Positions 32,587 through 42,844 are shown, numbered from the stretch's first letter. The stretch is 64,000 bases of DNA from CBDEGK01 sp965237855 (GCA_965237855.1 CBDEGK010000004.1:930001-994000), one strand, 5' to 3'. The notes: generated from the sequence alone by a model not told the origin. Numbers and translations are program-made.

Positions 32587-35349
32587 TTATCCCGTTACGG
32601 TGGGGAGGTGGCGTCCGGCGTGATGGATCACCACGGCCTGCTCATCATCTGCCCAATGGAAATGTAATCGAAAACAGCGTTCTGGAGAGTATGAGTCTCC
32701 CATCCCTAAGTGCTTACCAATATCTACGCGTTTCCCGTTGAACTTCCGGTCGTACTGCTGCTTGTTGCGACCCTGGCTTTGCCCTGATGTACCCGGAGTG
32801 AAGTCAATCTTAGCTCTATTGAGGATCGATATTGTTTCTTGCAGTCCCCTACCGTTGGCATAGACCTCATACAGTTCATCACGTATTAGCTCAAAGCAAC
32901 GGATTACCCTAGCATGGTCATCAAAGGGGCTGTCTTTTAGCGACTTCATCCCAAGCTTCGTGACGACGATCTTTCCGTTGCTGTTTGCAACAATCCCCAT
33001 ACAGGATTCATACAGCGACAATGGCCCCTCATCCTCGCTCTCACCGATGTGATGGGTGATGGCACGGACCTCCTCAAAAGAGAGGATGTCCATAATGAAG
33101 TCGACAGGCAGGTCTACTCCTCCTACGGTTGCCTCGTTAGCACCGGCGGCAATGGCGGTCTTGGCGGCGTGCAGGGCCTTGCCCGCCTTGATTCTGGAAC
33201 CCTGTATCTTCTCCATTGAGTCAATGATCAGGGCCAGGGTGTCACGGGAAAACTTGATGCCACTGATTTTCGCCACCAGGGGGATCGTTTTTTTACGCGC
33301 CTGGGGAGTAGTCGTACGGGACACCCAGTTCTTGATGGTCTGGAATGTCACCCCCAGCTCTGATAATGCTTCGTGAAGCTTCTTGGGGTCGCCTCCCGCC
33401 TGGGCCAGGGCGTGATCAAGGTAATCGAGCCACCGGTCAGCATTGGATTGACGGAATTGGTGCTCTACCGCGTTTTCTTGCTGGTGCTCCATGATCAAAT
33501 CCAACAAGGAGCGCTCGCCGGCAGCGGCTTCCCGATCGATGAGTAAAATGTCGCCTTCGCGAACCTCCACGGCCTGCTTACACTGCACCGCCTCGTCCTG
33601 CTTGCCGGGATCTTCGGTGAAGACATCCAGGCGCTCATCCGGCGCAAAGGTATAGCTCTGCTCATCGGTGCGGATTAACACGTGATCGCCAACAATCGGG
33701 AGCTCGGCTTCTTTGGGCTCCGGTTTATCCCAATCAAACCCCTTCAGTAGGGTGAGCATCCAGTTGGGATCTTCGGGCAAATCCGCCTGAAAGGGAGTGT
33801 CGTCCACGTATTGGCCTGAACAGTCCGTCCAATCTTCAGTTTGAAGCGGTGTTTCATGGATACTGTCAGAGGGTGTGTCCAGAAAATACCACCAGGATTC
33901 TTTGTCGTTCACGCTGTGATCGAGATTTCTAAGATTGGTTGACCAGCGCTGCATGTAGGCAAGTTCACAGGGGTAGGCCAACCAGGTCACCTTCTCCCCC
34001 ATTGCCGCGATCCACAAATCCGAGCGCCACAGGCTTCCCACCAATAACACGGCGTCGTACTCCCCGCGCAAGCGGTACGCCTCCATGGAGCTACCGGCGC
34101 CAACCACCTCAAGTGTGCCGGTATCAATGTAGGGAGCGTAATTCAGCAACAGCCATTTCCGCAGCATGTCGGCATCGCGCTTGCTGCCCATAGCCAATAG
34201 GGCCTTTCTCCCCAGCGCCTCGTCCACCCACTTCACCAACGCTTGCTGGCGCCCAGCGGTGCCCTTCTCCAGCATCACCAAAATGTCTTTTAGCAACGTG
34301 CAGGCTTTTTCCAGTGTTTCCTGGGCGTCACCCGAGGATAGTTTTTGTCCCGACGCCTCCTCAATCCATTCGGACATGGGGTTGAAAGCAAACAAGCCAC
34401 CACGGCGCCCGATATCGGCCTGCAACTCATAAAATGACACCGGTACCGTGAGCGATAGAAGGGTTTTCCACACGCGCTTGAGTAATCGATAGCTGCCGGG
34501 CTTCTGCCGCTCGGGAATGTTCTCGCCCAGGGTCTCGATGTGGTGCAAGGCCAGGCACAGCCGTTCGTTGAGGCGGTTGTCCGGCAGATGGGCTATTTTC
34601 CCCTGCCAAGATTGGCGACTGCTTTTTTTCCACAGTACGGGATCGCGGTGGCCTGCCCGCCAAATGGGAAGCGGGCTGGACTGCGTGATTTCCTTAAAGT
34701 CCCATTCGACGTCCGCGTCGCCGGCGGCGGCCACCCAGAGAATCGGCGTGCCTCTGAAATTCTCGGTCAAAATGTCGTGCAAAATCACGAGATCATCCCG
34801 TACACCAAAGGGTGTCGCGTCCACGATGATCGCAAAGGGTGATACGGAGCGACGCAGCTCCTCCGCAAACCCCCGGGTGGAGCTATTTTGCTGGCAAACA
34901 ATGGTTCTTAAGACCCGATCACGGTCTGTCAGGGCATCCTGCACTTCCTGAATATCCCGTTTGAGGCCCACAAAGTGAGCCTGGAGCATCGGGTGCGCAT
35001 TCATCCACTTCTTCTGCGATCGCGCCCGGGTCCAGACGAGCAAATCCTGACTGCATGCCATGTTTTGCCGTGACATCCATGTTGTTCGTACCTTGCCAAG
35101 CAATGCATCCATCCGGCAGGCATGTAGATACGCCGCAATGCTGCTGAGATCTTCAGGTCGTGTGAAGGGCACTTGGATGACCACGGATTGACCGTTTTTC
35201 AATCGGTAGGCTGCCGCCGCCACAGCAGTTAGGAGCGTCGAGGGGAGTGTCACAGCACCCTCCCCGGCACCTGAGCCGTCAAGCATGTCGGTGGCAGGAA
35301 CCCCGGGTAAAAACCCCCGGGCTACATCAACCCAGCTTTCATTGCTCAT
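32587..35349 (-). CDS. DrmE-like component of a putative defence operon
   Basis: A 920-residue soluble protein. The N-terminal region (LPSTLLTAVAAAAYRLKNGQ, then VVIQVPFTRPEDLSSIAAYL) and a central Rossmann-like part (FAIIVDATPFGVRDDLVILH; YDAVLLVGSLWRSDLWIAAM) are followed by a C-terminal segment ELGVTFQTIKNWVSRTTTPQ (about 660) that looks like a helix-turn-helix. Overall plan, size and position just before a DrmA-type helicase resemble DrmE of class 2 DISARM, but I cannot verify homology without a profile search. It overlaps the ATPase gene by 11 bases. The original helicase ATG (32580) lies 6 bases after its stop, so the three genes were translationally coupled. The frame is intact. Confidence 0.5.
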   Translation of the reverse strand: MSNESWVDVARGFLPGVPATDMLDGSGAGEGAVTLPSTLLTAVAAAAYRLKNGQSVVIQVPFTRPEDLSSIAAYLHACRMDALLGKVRTTWMSRQNMACSQDLLVWTRARSQKKWMNAHPMLQAHFVGLKRDIQEVQDALTDRDRVLRTIVCQQNSSTRGFAEELRRSVSPFAIIVDATPFGVRDDLVILHDILTENFRGTPILWVAAAGDADVEWDFKEITQSSPLPIWRAGHRDPVLWKKSSRQSWQGKIAHLPDNRLNERLCLALHHIETLGENIPERQKPGSYRLLKRVWKTLLSLTVPVSFYELQADIGRRGGLFAFNPMSEWIEEASGQKLSSGDAQETLEKACTLLKDILVMLEKGTAGRQQALVKWVDEALGRKALLAMGSKRDADMLRKWLLLNYAPYIDTGTLEVVGAGSSMEAYRLRGEYDAVLLVGSLWRSDLWIAAMGEKVTWLAYPCELAYMQRWSTNLRNLDHSVNDKESWWYFLDTPSDSIHETPLQTEDWTDCSGQYVDDTPFQADLPEDPNWMLTLLKGFDWDKPEPKEAELPIVGDHVLIRTDEQSYTFAPDERLDVFTEDPGKQDEAVQCKQAVEVREGDILLIDREAAAGERSLLDLIMEHQQENAVEHQFRQSNADRWLDYLDHALAQAGGDPKKLHEALSELGVTFQTIKNWVSRTTTPQARKKTIPLVAKISGIKFSRDTLALIIDSMEKIQGSRIKAGKALHAAKTAIAAGANEATVGGVDLPVDFIMDILSFEEVRAITHHIGESEDEGPLSLYESCMGIVANSNGKIVVTKLGMKSLKDSPFDDHARVIRCFELIRDELYEVYANGRGLQETISILNRAKIDFTPGTSGQSQGRNKQQYDRKFNGKRVDIGKHLGMGDSYSPERCFRLHFHWADDEQAVVIHHAGRHLPTVTG

Positions 35350-38300
35350 TCAGCAGGCCTATGGCATGCAAAATACTGGGACTGATTCTGTAGGTGGCGT
35401 CTTCTTTCTTTCCTTGGCGGGCTTTACGCAATATGTTCATGCTAGAAAGCCAGCTCATCGCGGTGTCTATTTCAACATCAGCGCCATCAAAAACGTCCAT
35501 GTCCAGCGCAGCCATCATGATTTCTTCGGCGGAAAACTCTTCTTTCTCCCAAAGCTCTATGGAGGCCTTCAATAGCGGCACGACCCATCCCACATCATCC
35601 ACGCCGCTGGCCTTACGGAACTCCTTGAGGCTCCGTCCTTTCACAACCGTGATCGGCGGGAACTTATCGGCGATATCAGAGAGCGCCGACGTTCCCGGGT
35701 GCGCACGTTTAATCTTACACAGCCCGTCAATGGCCATGTGCCAGCCTTCTGTGTGCTCGACCAAGTCAGCCACGGAGGTGTCGTCATTGATCATGCCCAG
35801 CTTTTCCAGCAGGTGAGCCGATGCGCTGTGTCCCCAGGGCGACAGGTTGATGAAAGGCTGAAGGTCTTCTCTCCCCATGGTCAGCTCTGGAGCGGACAGC
35901 CACTGCCAATAGGCTTTTGGTGACAACACAAAGACCACCCGGACCGGGAATTTCTTCTCCATGGACATGCCTGTCATCGCGTGTGCGGCATCCAGCAATC
36001 CCAGAAGGTGTGCCAGGGGTTGACTCCCTCCCACTTCAATAATGATCATATAAGGATCGGTATCCGCCTTTTTATCCACGATACCGTGGAGTAATGTGCG
36101 GAATTTCTCAGGACTGGAAAAATGGTCATCGGGTCGTGTAATGGCCGTGTATTTATCGCGCTTTTTAAGCTCTGAGTGGTTCAGGCACTCGATCTCATAC
36201 AGCTGCGGAAGTGTGTCTTTCAGCGCATGCAGTCCCAGAGCATCAGACCCCACCACAATCGTCGTGGTGTACTTCCAGGAATCAAGATTCTTGACCTCTG
36301 AGTCGTCATCTTGCCGAATCTCACCCCCAAGCAACTCCTGCTCATCACGGAAGGTAATTGGGCAACTTTCCACTTTGTCTTTCCACACCGCGTGACGGTC
36401 CAAAGGACTGCTCTGTGTCCGCTGGGCGATCGCCATTAACAAGCGTTCGGCAATTTCGTCCTCATCTTCACCGATGAGCTTCTGAATGTTGGTGTTGCGC
36501 AAGACATACTGGATAGTGCGGCCTTCTCGAAGCGCCTTGAGCACGCCCAGTCCACACAGCTCCTCTAAGAAGGCCTCGAATTGCTTCACCCCCAGTTGTG
36601 CAAATTCCTCCGGCAACCAGCCCTTGGCTATTTCGTGTGCTTCCTTGGGCGAAAAGGGTCGCGTGCCCTTTTTCTGTGCCAGTAAGCCGTAGACGATAAT
36701 GAGATAGCGTCGATCCAGAACCAGAGTCATGTCAAAGCGCTTGCGAATCAGATCAATCACATCTTGCTTCTGGCTCACGGCGGTGACGTCGTAGTCCCGG
36801 ATGAATTGATCACCCACATTGCCTTCACTGCTACTGGCCGGATACGCGATCAGCTCATGGCAGAAAATTTGGATCAGACCCGGGTGGCGATTGGTGACCG
36901 AGAGTATCCGACTCGCGACCTGAGGGTTTTCAAACGCATAACCGGCGGCCAGCAACGGCTCCTGAATCAGGTGCAAGGCATCCTGAGTGGACATGATGCT
37001 GACCTGCAAGGAACCGCCGAGTTGTTGCAGCGGATTGTTTGGGGAGTTCTCAAAGCGCTTAACGTTCTCAAGGCCGGCTATGATTAACTTAAACCGCCCC
37101 TGGATCTCCGGCTTCGACACCAGTTCGCGAATACCCCTGAAAATGCCGAAATCGTGGGCGCTATCGACGTTAAGTATCGGATCGATTTCATCGAATATCA
37201 CAATGATCTTGTGTTCTTTGTTGGCGATCAGAGCAGACTCAACTGCATGCGCCATGCCGTCCGCATCCAGTTTAGGATCGTTTTTCTTGATTAGATCTCG
37301 AGCGACCAGGTCGTTGTACATGCTCCGCCACACCAGTTCTCGGGCATTGTCCCAGTGCTGCTGCGTGATACCCATGCGGTCCATGTTCTTGTCCAGAAGA
37401 TGATAGAACGCAAACTGCTTCTGCTCGGGTTTATGGAAGTTACTGCGCACCTCCTGAACAATTGTCGACTTACCCAGCTGCCGCCCACCAAAGACAATGG
37501 CGTGGCCGTTGTTCATCTCCAGTAACCGGTTAATCTCCGTCTGGCGGCCAAACCGCATGGCACGCGGGGGTGGATACGTGGTGTCGCCGCCGACGTAGGG
37601 ATTAAAGTACGTCCAGGGTAAGGTCAGCCATAAGAATTTGCGTACGGCACTGCTTTCGTCGGCGTTGCTCGCACTCGAACCTAGAAACAGGGCCATTGTC
37701 ATATCAATGTGCAGGATGGTACTTTTCCCTGCCTTAAAATAGTGGGCGAAGGTCTCACGTTGTGTCTGGGACATCGGGACACCCGAAATCAGGATAGGCT
37801 TGGCGCCGACCATGCCAATACTGTCCATATAGCGTTCGAGCTGCTGCGGGGTCCATGCCTTGAAGGCGATGATGACCGGTTGCGACTCGCTGCCGCCGAC
37901 ACCGCCGAAGATGGGGAATGGCCGGCCGGTCTCTGCTGTTTTGACCTTCATGTAGAGCGCGGCGAAATGCTCGTTGACTCGGTAGTCGATCGCAGCCGCC
38001 TGATTGCGCTTGTAAGCCGAATCCACCAGGGTCAGCCCCATGAAATTCAACACACTCCCAACCTTGTCATATAAGGACCCGAAGTCCTGTCCTACCTGCC
38101 GTGGCGGCGCAATCGAGTTCCAGCTGGCAATGGCCTCAATGACTTTGCGGAAGTTGGAGTTTTGGTGTTCAAAATTCAAGCCAAAACAGGATTCTTTGGA
38201 AGAGCTGATCTCCTTCCACATATCCTTGCCATTGGTTGATTTCTTAATGTGCCCGTACACTTCCTTCTCAACCTCGATGAAGTCCTTTAGCAAGGCGGGA

Positions 38301-41300
38301 TGGATAATAGAGGGGGCCTTTATCTTGTGGTTGTCCTTGCGCGCGGTCTGGAGCTCGTCCAACATCTCGTCGATGACGGGAAGATTGGCCTCGGCAATGG
38401 CAGCATCCATGGTCTCGATCCACTTCTGCGGCACTGGCTCGCCTGGCATGCTGTCCTGAATAGCCTCAAGCTCTTCGCGGTAGAGGCTCTCCATTTCACG
38501 CAGCTTGCTGGCGATCTTCTTTGAAATCTCGTCTTCGATTGCCGTCAGGTCGCCCTGAATGCGTGAGGTGTGTGTGTATTGCTCCAGGGAGTAAATGGCA
38601 TCACGCTGGTCTTCTATATCACTAAGAATAGTCTCCGCCCGATCCGGATTTATCAGCAATGACAAGACCATGTTCTCGATCTGGCTTTCAAGCCGTGTGC
38701 ACCGGTGCAGGAGCGATAATCGATGGTCAGCAAACTTTTCCTTCAGGGTCGCCGCCGTGCGTTTGCGGTCGTCCCCCTGGTCACGAAGACACAGGTACAT
38801 CAAATACGCCAACGCCGTGTCCTGCTCATCGACGGCTGCCGGCAGTAAGTCCTCGTGGAGCATGGGTGCGTCCACTTGCGACAGATGCCAGCTTAATTGC
38901 TTCAATCCACCGGAATCTGCACCACCAATGCGAGCGGCCGACTCGGGATAGTGCAGCCAGGCCTTTGCCCGGCTGTAATCCCATATCGCGCGATCATTGC
39001 CTTCAATGACCGAATTCATGTTTTTAAACATCGAGAGGGCCACGGCCGCACCGGCGCGACGGTCAGCGGGAACCGCCTCATCGCTGGCCTGCGCATCAAG
39101 CTGGGTAATCACTTGCGGAACGATGGTGGGGAAACGTTTGCTGTAATCCTCTAACTCACCACTTTTCTCGCTGATATGTGCCAGCCAAGATTGGGCGATA
39201 TCCACCAGCTCATTAACCTTGGCATGGTATCTCGACATAGCGCGCGCTGTGATGCCGCCAACACGGGACCCGTAGCCAACTGCGATTAATGATTCATTCA
39301 ATAATTCTTTGGATTCAAGTTGCTGGGAATAGGTTCCTGCAAATTGTTTGACGACATCAGCGCCGGCGGGCTTATTGTCGACAATGGCTTTTACGACATC
39401 GTGGAAGACGCCATGATCTACGCAGTAAACCTGGGCCTTAAGTATCGGCGTGTAGCCGCGCTTGGTCTTCTTGAGCTTGTCACACCAGGTGAGCGCCTTT
39501 TGGCCGTAATCATTGTCCTCATCATCCTTTTTCCCCTTGCCTCCAGCGCGCAGGTTGCCCAGGGTCGCCACTTTGTCCCGGTTGGCAAGATTAATAGTGT
39601 CCTCAAGTAATCGAGAGAGTGGTCCATCGAAAGCTTGTCTTATTGAAGACAAAAGAAAAGGGGCATTGCTGTAATTGCCGCCAAATACCGATGCCTGGAA
39701 GCACGCCGCCAATACCAGATAAGGAACAGACTTGCCCGCTTCCTGTATGTGTCCCCACTGATCTATCTGAGCGGGGGTTATGTTGTTCACCAGCTTTTGC
39801 GACTTAGTGAGGTTCTGGCTGAATTCCCAGTTATTGCCTCCGTAGAACGCGGCCCTTAAAAGATTCGCCGGAACAATGTCGTGGGCGTATTGTTTGTCGT
39901 CCAGTAACACCGATAAGCTGTGCGCCTCTTCAAGTCGATTTTGCCTCGCCAACTCCAGTATCGCCGTGTTCGCTACTCCGGCGTCAATGACACCGTCTTC
40001 ATTGATTTGATGAAGGCAATCGATCTCCAGGGCCGTGGGCTCTCGCACCTCTATTTTGGCAGGTGTTTCGGTCTCCACCTCTGCGGCGACAACTTCCATC
40101 TCAGGCTCTGGTTCCGGGTCTACCTCCTGGGCCACTTCGTCAGCAGGGACCTCTGCCGGCACATCACTTTCAGCCTCGCCTTTTGCTTCCGCCTTAAGTT
40201 GAGGAGATGGATCCTCGATGAGAGGTTCGGGTTCTGGCTCTGGGTCAGAAGTGACTTCCGGCATCTCAGCCTCCAGTGCCGCCTCGAGCTCATCTTCTTC
40301 ATCCCAATCCTCTGCCTCAAGATCACTAGCGGGCTGTGCCGGATCGTCCACATTTACATGCTCTCCAAAGCTGGCCACAAACCCACTTTCGAGGTATGAA
40401 TTTACTCGCTGCAACGCCACCTTCATCGCTGGCGACACGGCATCTTCCTCAGGCACATCGACCACGGCGTGCTCTTCGAGGTCGTCTATCGAAGACCCGG
40501 GCGGCAGCAGTGACAAAATGGCTTCGTCTTCCACTTCATAGAGCCGATTTTTGCGTTCCGTATACTGCGTAGTAAGTTCTTGCTGTTGCTCTTCCATTTC
40601 CCGCTGTGCGCGGCGCCCTTCTGGCTCTTGTTGGGTTAGGTCCTTTAATTGTTGGCGTAAATCTGCAACATTCCGCTTTGACGTCTCAATTGAGGCACGT
40701 TGTCGGTCCACCAGCTCTTCACTGGCGGTCAACCGCGCAACGAGAACATCTTCTTGAATTTCTTTTGCAGGATTACTGCCCAAAAAGGCATTCCAATAAG
40801 AGCGGTAGTTACTGGCAGGAACCTCTTCGGCAAAGCCCTCGAGGCCCGCATCATGGCCCATGGCATACAGGGCCCCTATCATTCTCGACGCACACTCTTC
40901 CACGGATTTCGTCTGCGGGTTTTGTTCAAACCACTCATGGAGCTCCTGCGCCATTTGGAGTAAAACAGGCGCAACCGAGGGGTCGCGCGGGGATTTCTTG
41001 GCCTGAGCCACGAGCGCACCCATGTGCTCATAAAAATCTTCGGGGGATTTACAGGCAAAGGCCGTTGCGGAGGCTGCCGGCGCTACTGCGGCCTCTATCT
41101 CCTCCGGCTCCATAACGTCGCACATCGGTGTAGATAGCTCCTGATTGTAGGGGCTGGCCATAATGTTGCTGTAAAAATCCGCGAGTCCTGGGTGGGACTC
41201 AATGTGACCGGTAATGTAGTCAGGATCGGCGATCATCCCTGTCGCAAAAACAATATTCGCCAATTGCTCTTGTTTGACCCTGGGGATTTTGTCCCAGTTC

Positions 41301-41839
41301 TGCATGTCTGCTTCCAGTTTGGAGCAGGTCGCATCGATAATCCCGGGGAACTGGTCCCCAAGATCGTCGTAGCGCGGACATAATTCCGGGCACGCTTCCA
41401 TCTCGATCTCTGAGTACGTCAGCCCCCATGCTTCTGGCGCATAGTCGTAAATCGCCAGTAATTCCCATGCGTACAGGGCAGAGGCTGTCTGTTTTTTCCC
41501 GGTAGACCCAAATGCAGCAGGAGCCTTTCCCGACAAACTCTCGGAGTTTCTGGCAAGAAGGTCTTCAAACGTCGATTCTGCGATAGAAGCCCTGAAGGCG
41601 GGATCACAAATGACATTCATGAATACGTGGCGTGGTTCGAACATTTTCGTTTCGAGTTGTGCCAAATTGGACCGCATGCCCGCAGCCACGGTGCGGCCCT
41701 GGCTCCGGGAGAGCTCTAGTTTCCCGCGAAGGACGCCCTCTTGGGGCTTTCCGCTTGTACCAAGCACCTCGCTGTCCGGTAGTCCGTAGGTATTAAAGAA
41801 AAACCGAAACTGCGACGTTAGTTCCTTTTCTTCATGCAT
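35339..41839 (-). CDS. Giant (2,166-residue) P-loop ATPase of a putative defence operon
   Basis: A very large intact frame. Regions seen: a helical N-terminus (1-360); a coiled coil (about 366-440, RQRASIETSKRNVADLRQQL); an acidic Pro/Glu linker with PEPEPEP repeats (about 500-605); a long helical repeat-like region; a second coiled coil (about 1045-1130); then an ATPase module with FGRQTEINRLLEMN, Walker A GGRQLGKST (about 1450), Walker B KIIVIFDEIDPIL (about 1550), and a winged-helix-like part (RRYLIIVYGLLAQKKGTRPF). A C-terminal alpha/beta domain of about 350 residues ends the protein. The module resembles STAND/Orc1-like sensor ATPases. A stranded sensor or scaffold feeding the DrmE-like protein and helicase is plausible but unproven. 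Homologues with this architecture are not known to me. Confidence 0.6.
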   Translation of the reverse strand: MHEEKELTSQFRFFFNTYGLPDSEVLGTSGKPQEGVLRGKLELSRSQGRTVAAGMRSNLAQLETKMFEPRHVFMNVICDPAFRASIAESTFEDLLARNSESLSGKAPAAFGSTGKKQTASALYAWELLAIYDYAPEAWGLTYSEIEMEACPELCPRYDDLGDQFPGIIDATCSKLEADMQNWDKIPRVKQEQLANIVFATGMIADPDYITGHIESHPGLADFYSNIMASPYNQELSTPMCDVMEPEEIEAAVAPAASATAFACKSPEDFYEHMGALVAQAKKSPRDPSVAPVLLQMAQELHEWFEQNPQTKSVEECASRMIGALYAMGHDAGLEGFAEEVPASNYRSYWNAFLGSNPAKEIQEDVLVARLTASEELVDRQRASIETSKRNVADLRQQLKDLTQQEPEGRRAQREMEEQQQELTTQYTERKNRLYEVEDEAILSLLPPGSSIDDLEEHAVVDVPEEDAVSPAMKVALQRVNSYLESGFVASFGEHVNVDDPAQPASDLEAEDWDEEDELEAALEAEMPEVTSDPEPEPEPLIEDPSPQLKAEAKGEAESDVPAEVPADEVAQEVDPEPEPEMEVVAAEVETETPAKIEVREPTALEIDCLHQINEDGVIDAGVANTAILELARQNRLEEAHSLSVLLDDKQYAHDIVPANLLRAAFYGGNNWEFSQNLTKSQKLVNNITPAQIDQWGHIQEAGKSVPYLVLAACFQASVFGGNYSNAPFLLSSIRQAFDGPLSRLLEDTINLANRDKVATLGNLRAGGKGKKDDEDNDYGQKALTWCDKLKKTKRGYTPILKAQVYCVDHGVFHDVVKAIVDNKPAGADVVKQFAGTYSQQLESKELLNESLIAVGYGSRVGGITARAMSRYHAKVNELVDIAQSWLAHISEKSGELEDYSKRFPTIVPQVITQLDAQASDEAVPADRRAGAAVALSMFKNMNSVIEGNDRAIWDYSRAKAWLHYPESAARIGGADSGGLKQLSWHLSQVDAPMLHEDLLPAAVDEQDTALAYLMYLCLRDQGDDRKRTAATLKEKFADHRLSLLHRCTRLESQIENMVLSLLINPDRAETILSDIEDQRDAIYSLEQYTHTSRIQGDLTAIEDEISKKIASKLREMESLYREELEAIQDSMPGEPVPQKWIETMDAAIAEANLPVIDEMLDELQTARKDNHKIKAPSIIHPALLKDFIEVEKEVYGHIKKSTNGKDMWKEISSSKESCFGLNFEHQNSNFRKVIEAIASWNSIAPPRQVGQDFGSLYDKVGSVLNFMGLTLVDSAYKRNQAAAIDYRVNEHFAALYMKVKTAETGRPFPIFGGVGGSESQPVIIAFKAWTPQQLERYMDSIGMVGAKPILISGVPMSQTQRETFAHYFKAGKSTILHIDMTMALFLGSSASNADESSAVRKFLWLTLPWTYFNPYVGGDTTYPPPRAMRFGRQTEINRLLEMNNGHAIVFGGRQLGKSTIVQEVRSNFHKPEQKQFAFYHLLDKNMDRMGITQQHWDNARELVWRSMYNDLVARDLIKKNDPKLDADGMAHAVESALIANKEHKIIVIFDEIDPILNVDSAHDFGIFRGIRELVSKPEIQGRFKLIIAGLENVKRFENSPNNPLQQLGGSLQVSIMSTQDALHLIQEPLLAAGYAFENPQVASRILSVTNRHPGLIQIFCHELIAYPASSSEGNVGDQFIRDYDVTAVSQKQDVIDLIRKRFDMTLVLDRRYLIIVYGLLAQKKGTRPFSPKEAHEIAKGWLPEEFAQLGVKQFEAFLEELCGLGVLKALREGRTIQYVLRNTNIQKLIGEDEDEIAERLLMAIAQRTQSSPLDRHAVWKDKVESCPITFRDEQELLGGEIRQDDDSEVKNLDSWKYTTTIVVGSDALGLHALKDTLPQLYEIECLNHSELKKRDKYTAITRPDDHFSSPEKFRTLLHGIVDKKADTDPYMIIIEVGGSQPLAHLLGLLDAAHAMTGMSMEKKFPVRVVFVLSPKAYWQWLSAPELTMGREDLQPFINLSPWGHSASAHLLEKLGMINDDTSVADLVEHTEGWHMAIDGLCKIKRAHPGTSALSDIADKFPPITVVKGRSLKEFRKASGVDDVGWVVPLLKASIELWEKEEFSAEEIMMAALDMDVFDGADVEIDTAMSWLSSMNILRKARQGKKEDATYRISPSILHAIGLLNEQ

Positions 41840-41955
41840 TCATTTTCACCTTCACTCTTATCGTCATTACTTTTAGCGCCATTTTGTCTCTCACAGATGG
41901 AATCGATTTTTCTGGTAGCCTCCATAATTTCCAAGGGCCTATCTAGCACGTTAGA
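41818..41955 (-). pseudogene. 3' end of a lost upstream gene of the defence operon
   Basis: A frame without its start reads LDRPLEIMEATRKIDSICER, then a charged tail ending ECMKKRN. Its stop (41818-41820) lies 20 bases inside the giant ATPase gene, the overlap typical of coupled operon genes. Upstream, an IS3-family element begins at 41981. This suggests that at least one more gene stood in front of the ATPase and was cut by the IS. It is too short to identify, and could also be chance. Confidence 0.3.
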
Positions 41956-42019
41956 TCACAGGCAGTTCGTGATGCGCACTGGTAATCATCCCCTTTTTAA
42001 CCGACGCCAAAAGTAGATG

Positions 42020-42844
42020 TCATGCTGCAATCAGCACTTGTTTCGGTGGTAAGCCACCATTGGCCTTATTAGGCCGTTCGTTATTGTAAAACCAAAGCCA
42101 CTTCGTGGCATAGTCTTGCACTTCTGCAATTGACCCGAATATGTATTGGCTCAGCCAGCTGTATCGTATCGTGCGATTGTAACGTTCGACGTAAGCATTT
42201 TGCTGCGGATTGCCGGGCTGAATAAACTCAAGCTGGATATCGTGTTTTTCCGTCCATGTCTCCAGGTCTTGGCTAATAAATTCTGGGCCGTTATCGCAGC
42301 GTAGTCGCCTAGGCTTGCCTCGCCATTCAATGATCTGTTCCAGAGCACGAATAACGCGTACCGCAGGGAGTGAAAAATCCGCCTCAATGCCTAAGCCTTC
42401 ACGATTAAAATCATCAAGCACATTAAACAAACGAAACGTGCGACCATCACTCAATTGATCATGCATGAAATCCATTGACCAGATTTTATTGGGTTCATCC
42501 GGCACAGCCAGCGGCACTGGTTTTTCTCGCTGTATGCGCTTTCTGGATCTGATTCTCAGGTTTAATTCCAGGTCGCAGTATATGCGATAAATACGCTTAT
42601 GGTTCCATTCATGGCCTTTAACATTCCGCAGGTAATCTCGACAAAGTCCAAACCCCCAGTCTTTCTGGTTATCAGTCAAGCGAACAAGCCAGTCAGCAAT
42701 CTCCGCATTCTCATCCGATAATATCGGCTGATAGCGGTAGCAGCTTTCGCTGATGCCGAATGCGAGGCAGACCAGGCGAGTAGTGGCACCATATGCCGAG
42801 GCTGCCTTCTGGGCCATCTCTTTGCGCCGAGATGGCCTCACCAC
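42020..42844 (-). CDS. IS3-family transposase OrfB (IS407-like)
   Basis: A 274-residue DDE transposase: Asp in KIWSMDFMHDQL (about 123), Asp in RRLRCDNGPEFISQDL (about 183), and Glu in PQQNAYVERYNRTIRYSWLS (about 219). The C-terminus WFYNNERPNKANGGLPPKQV is characteristic of this subgroup. It overlaps orfA by 7 bases. Intact. Confidence 0.93.
   Translation of the reverse strand: MVRPSRRKEMAQKAASAYGATTRLVCLAFGISESCYRYQPILSDENAEIADWLVRLTDNQKDWGFGLCRDYLRNVKGHEWNHKRIYRIYCDLELNLRIRSRKRIQREKPVPLAVPDEPNKIWSMDFMHDQLSDGRTFRLFNVLDDFNREGLGIEADFSLPAVRVIRALEQIIEWRGKPRRLRCDNGPEFISQDLETWTEKHDIQLEFIQPGNPQQNAYVERYNRTIRYSWLSQYIFGSIAEVQDYATKWLWFYNNERPNKANGGLPPKQVLIAA

Noticed and set aside
41834..42016. Plus-strand frame upstream of the giant ATPase
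   Set aside because: It is antisense to the ATPase leader and runs into the IS terminal repeat; no ribosome site or recognisable product.
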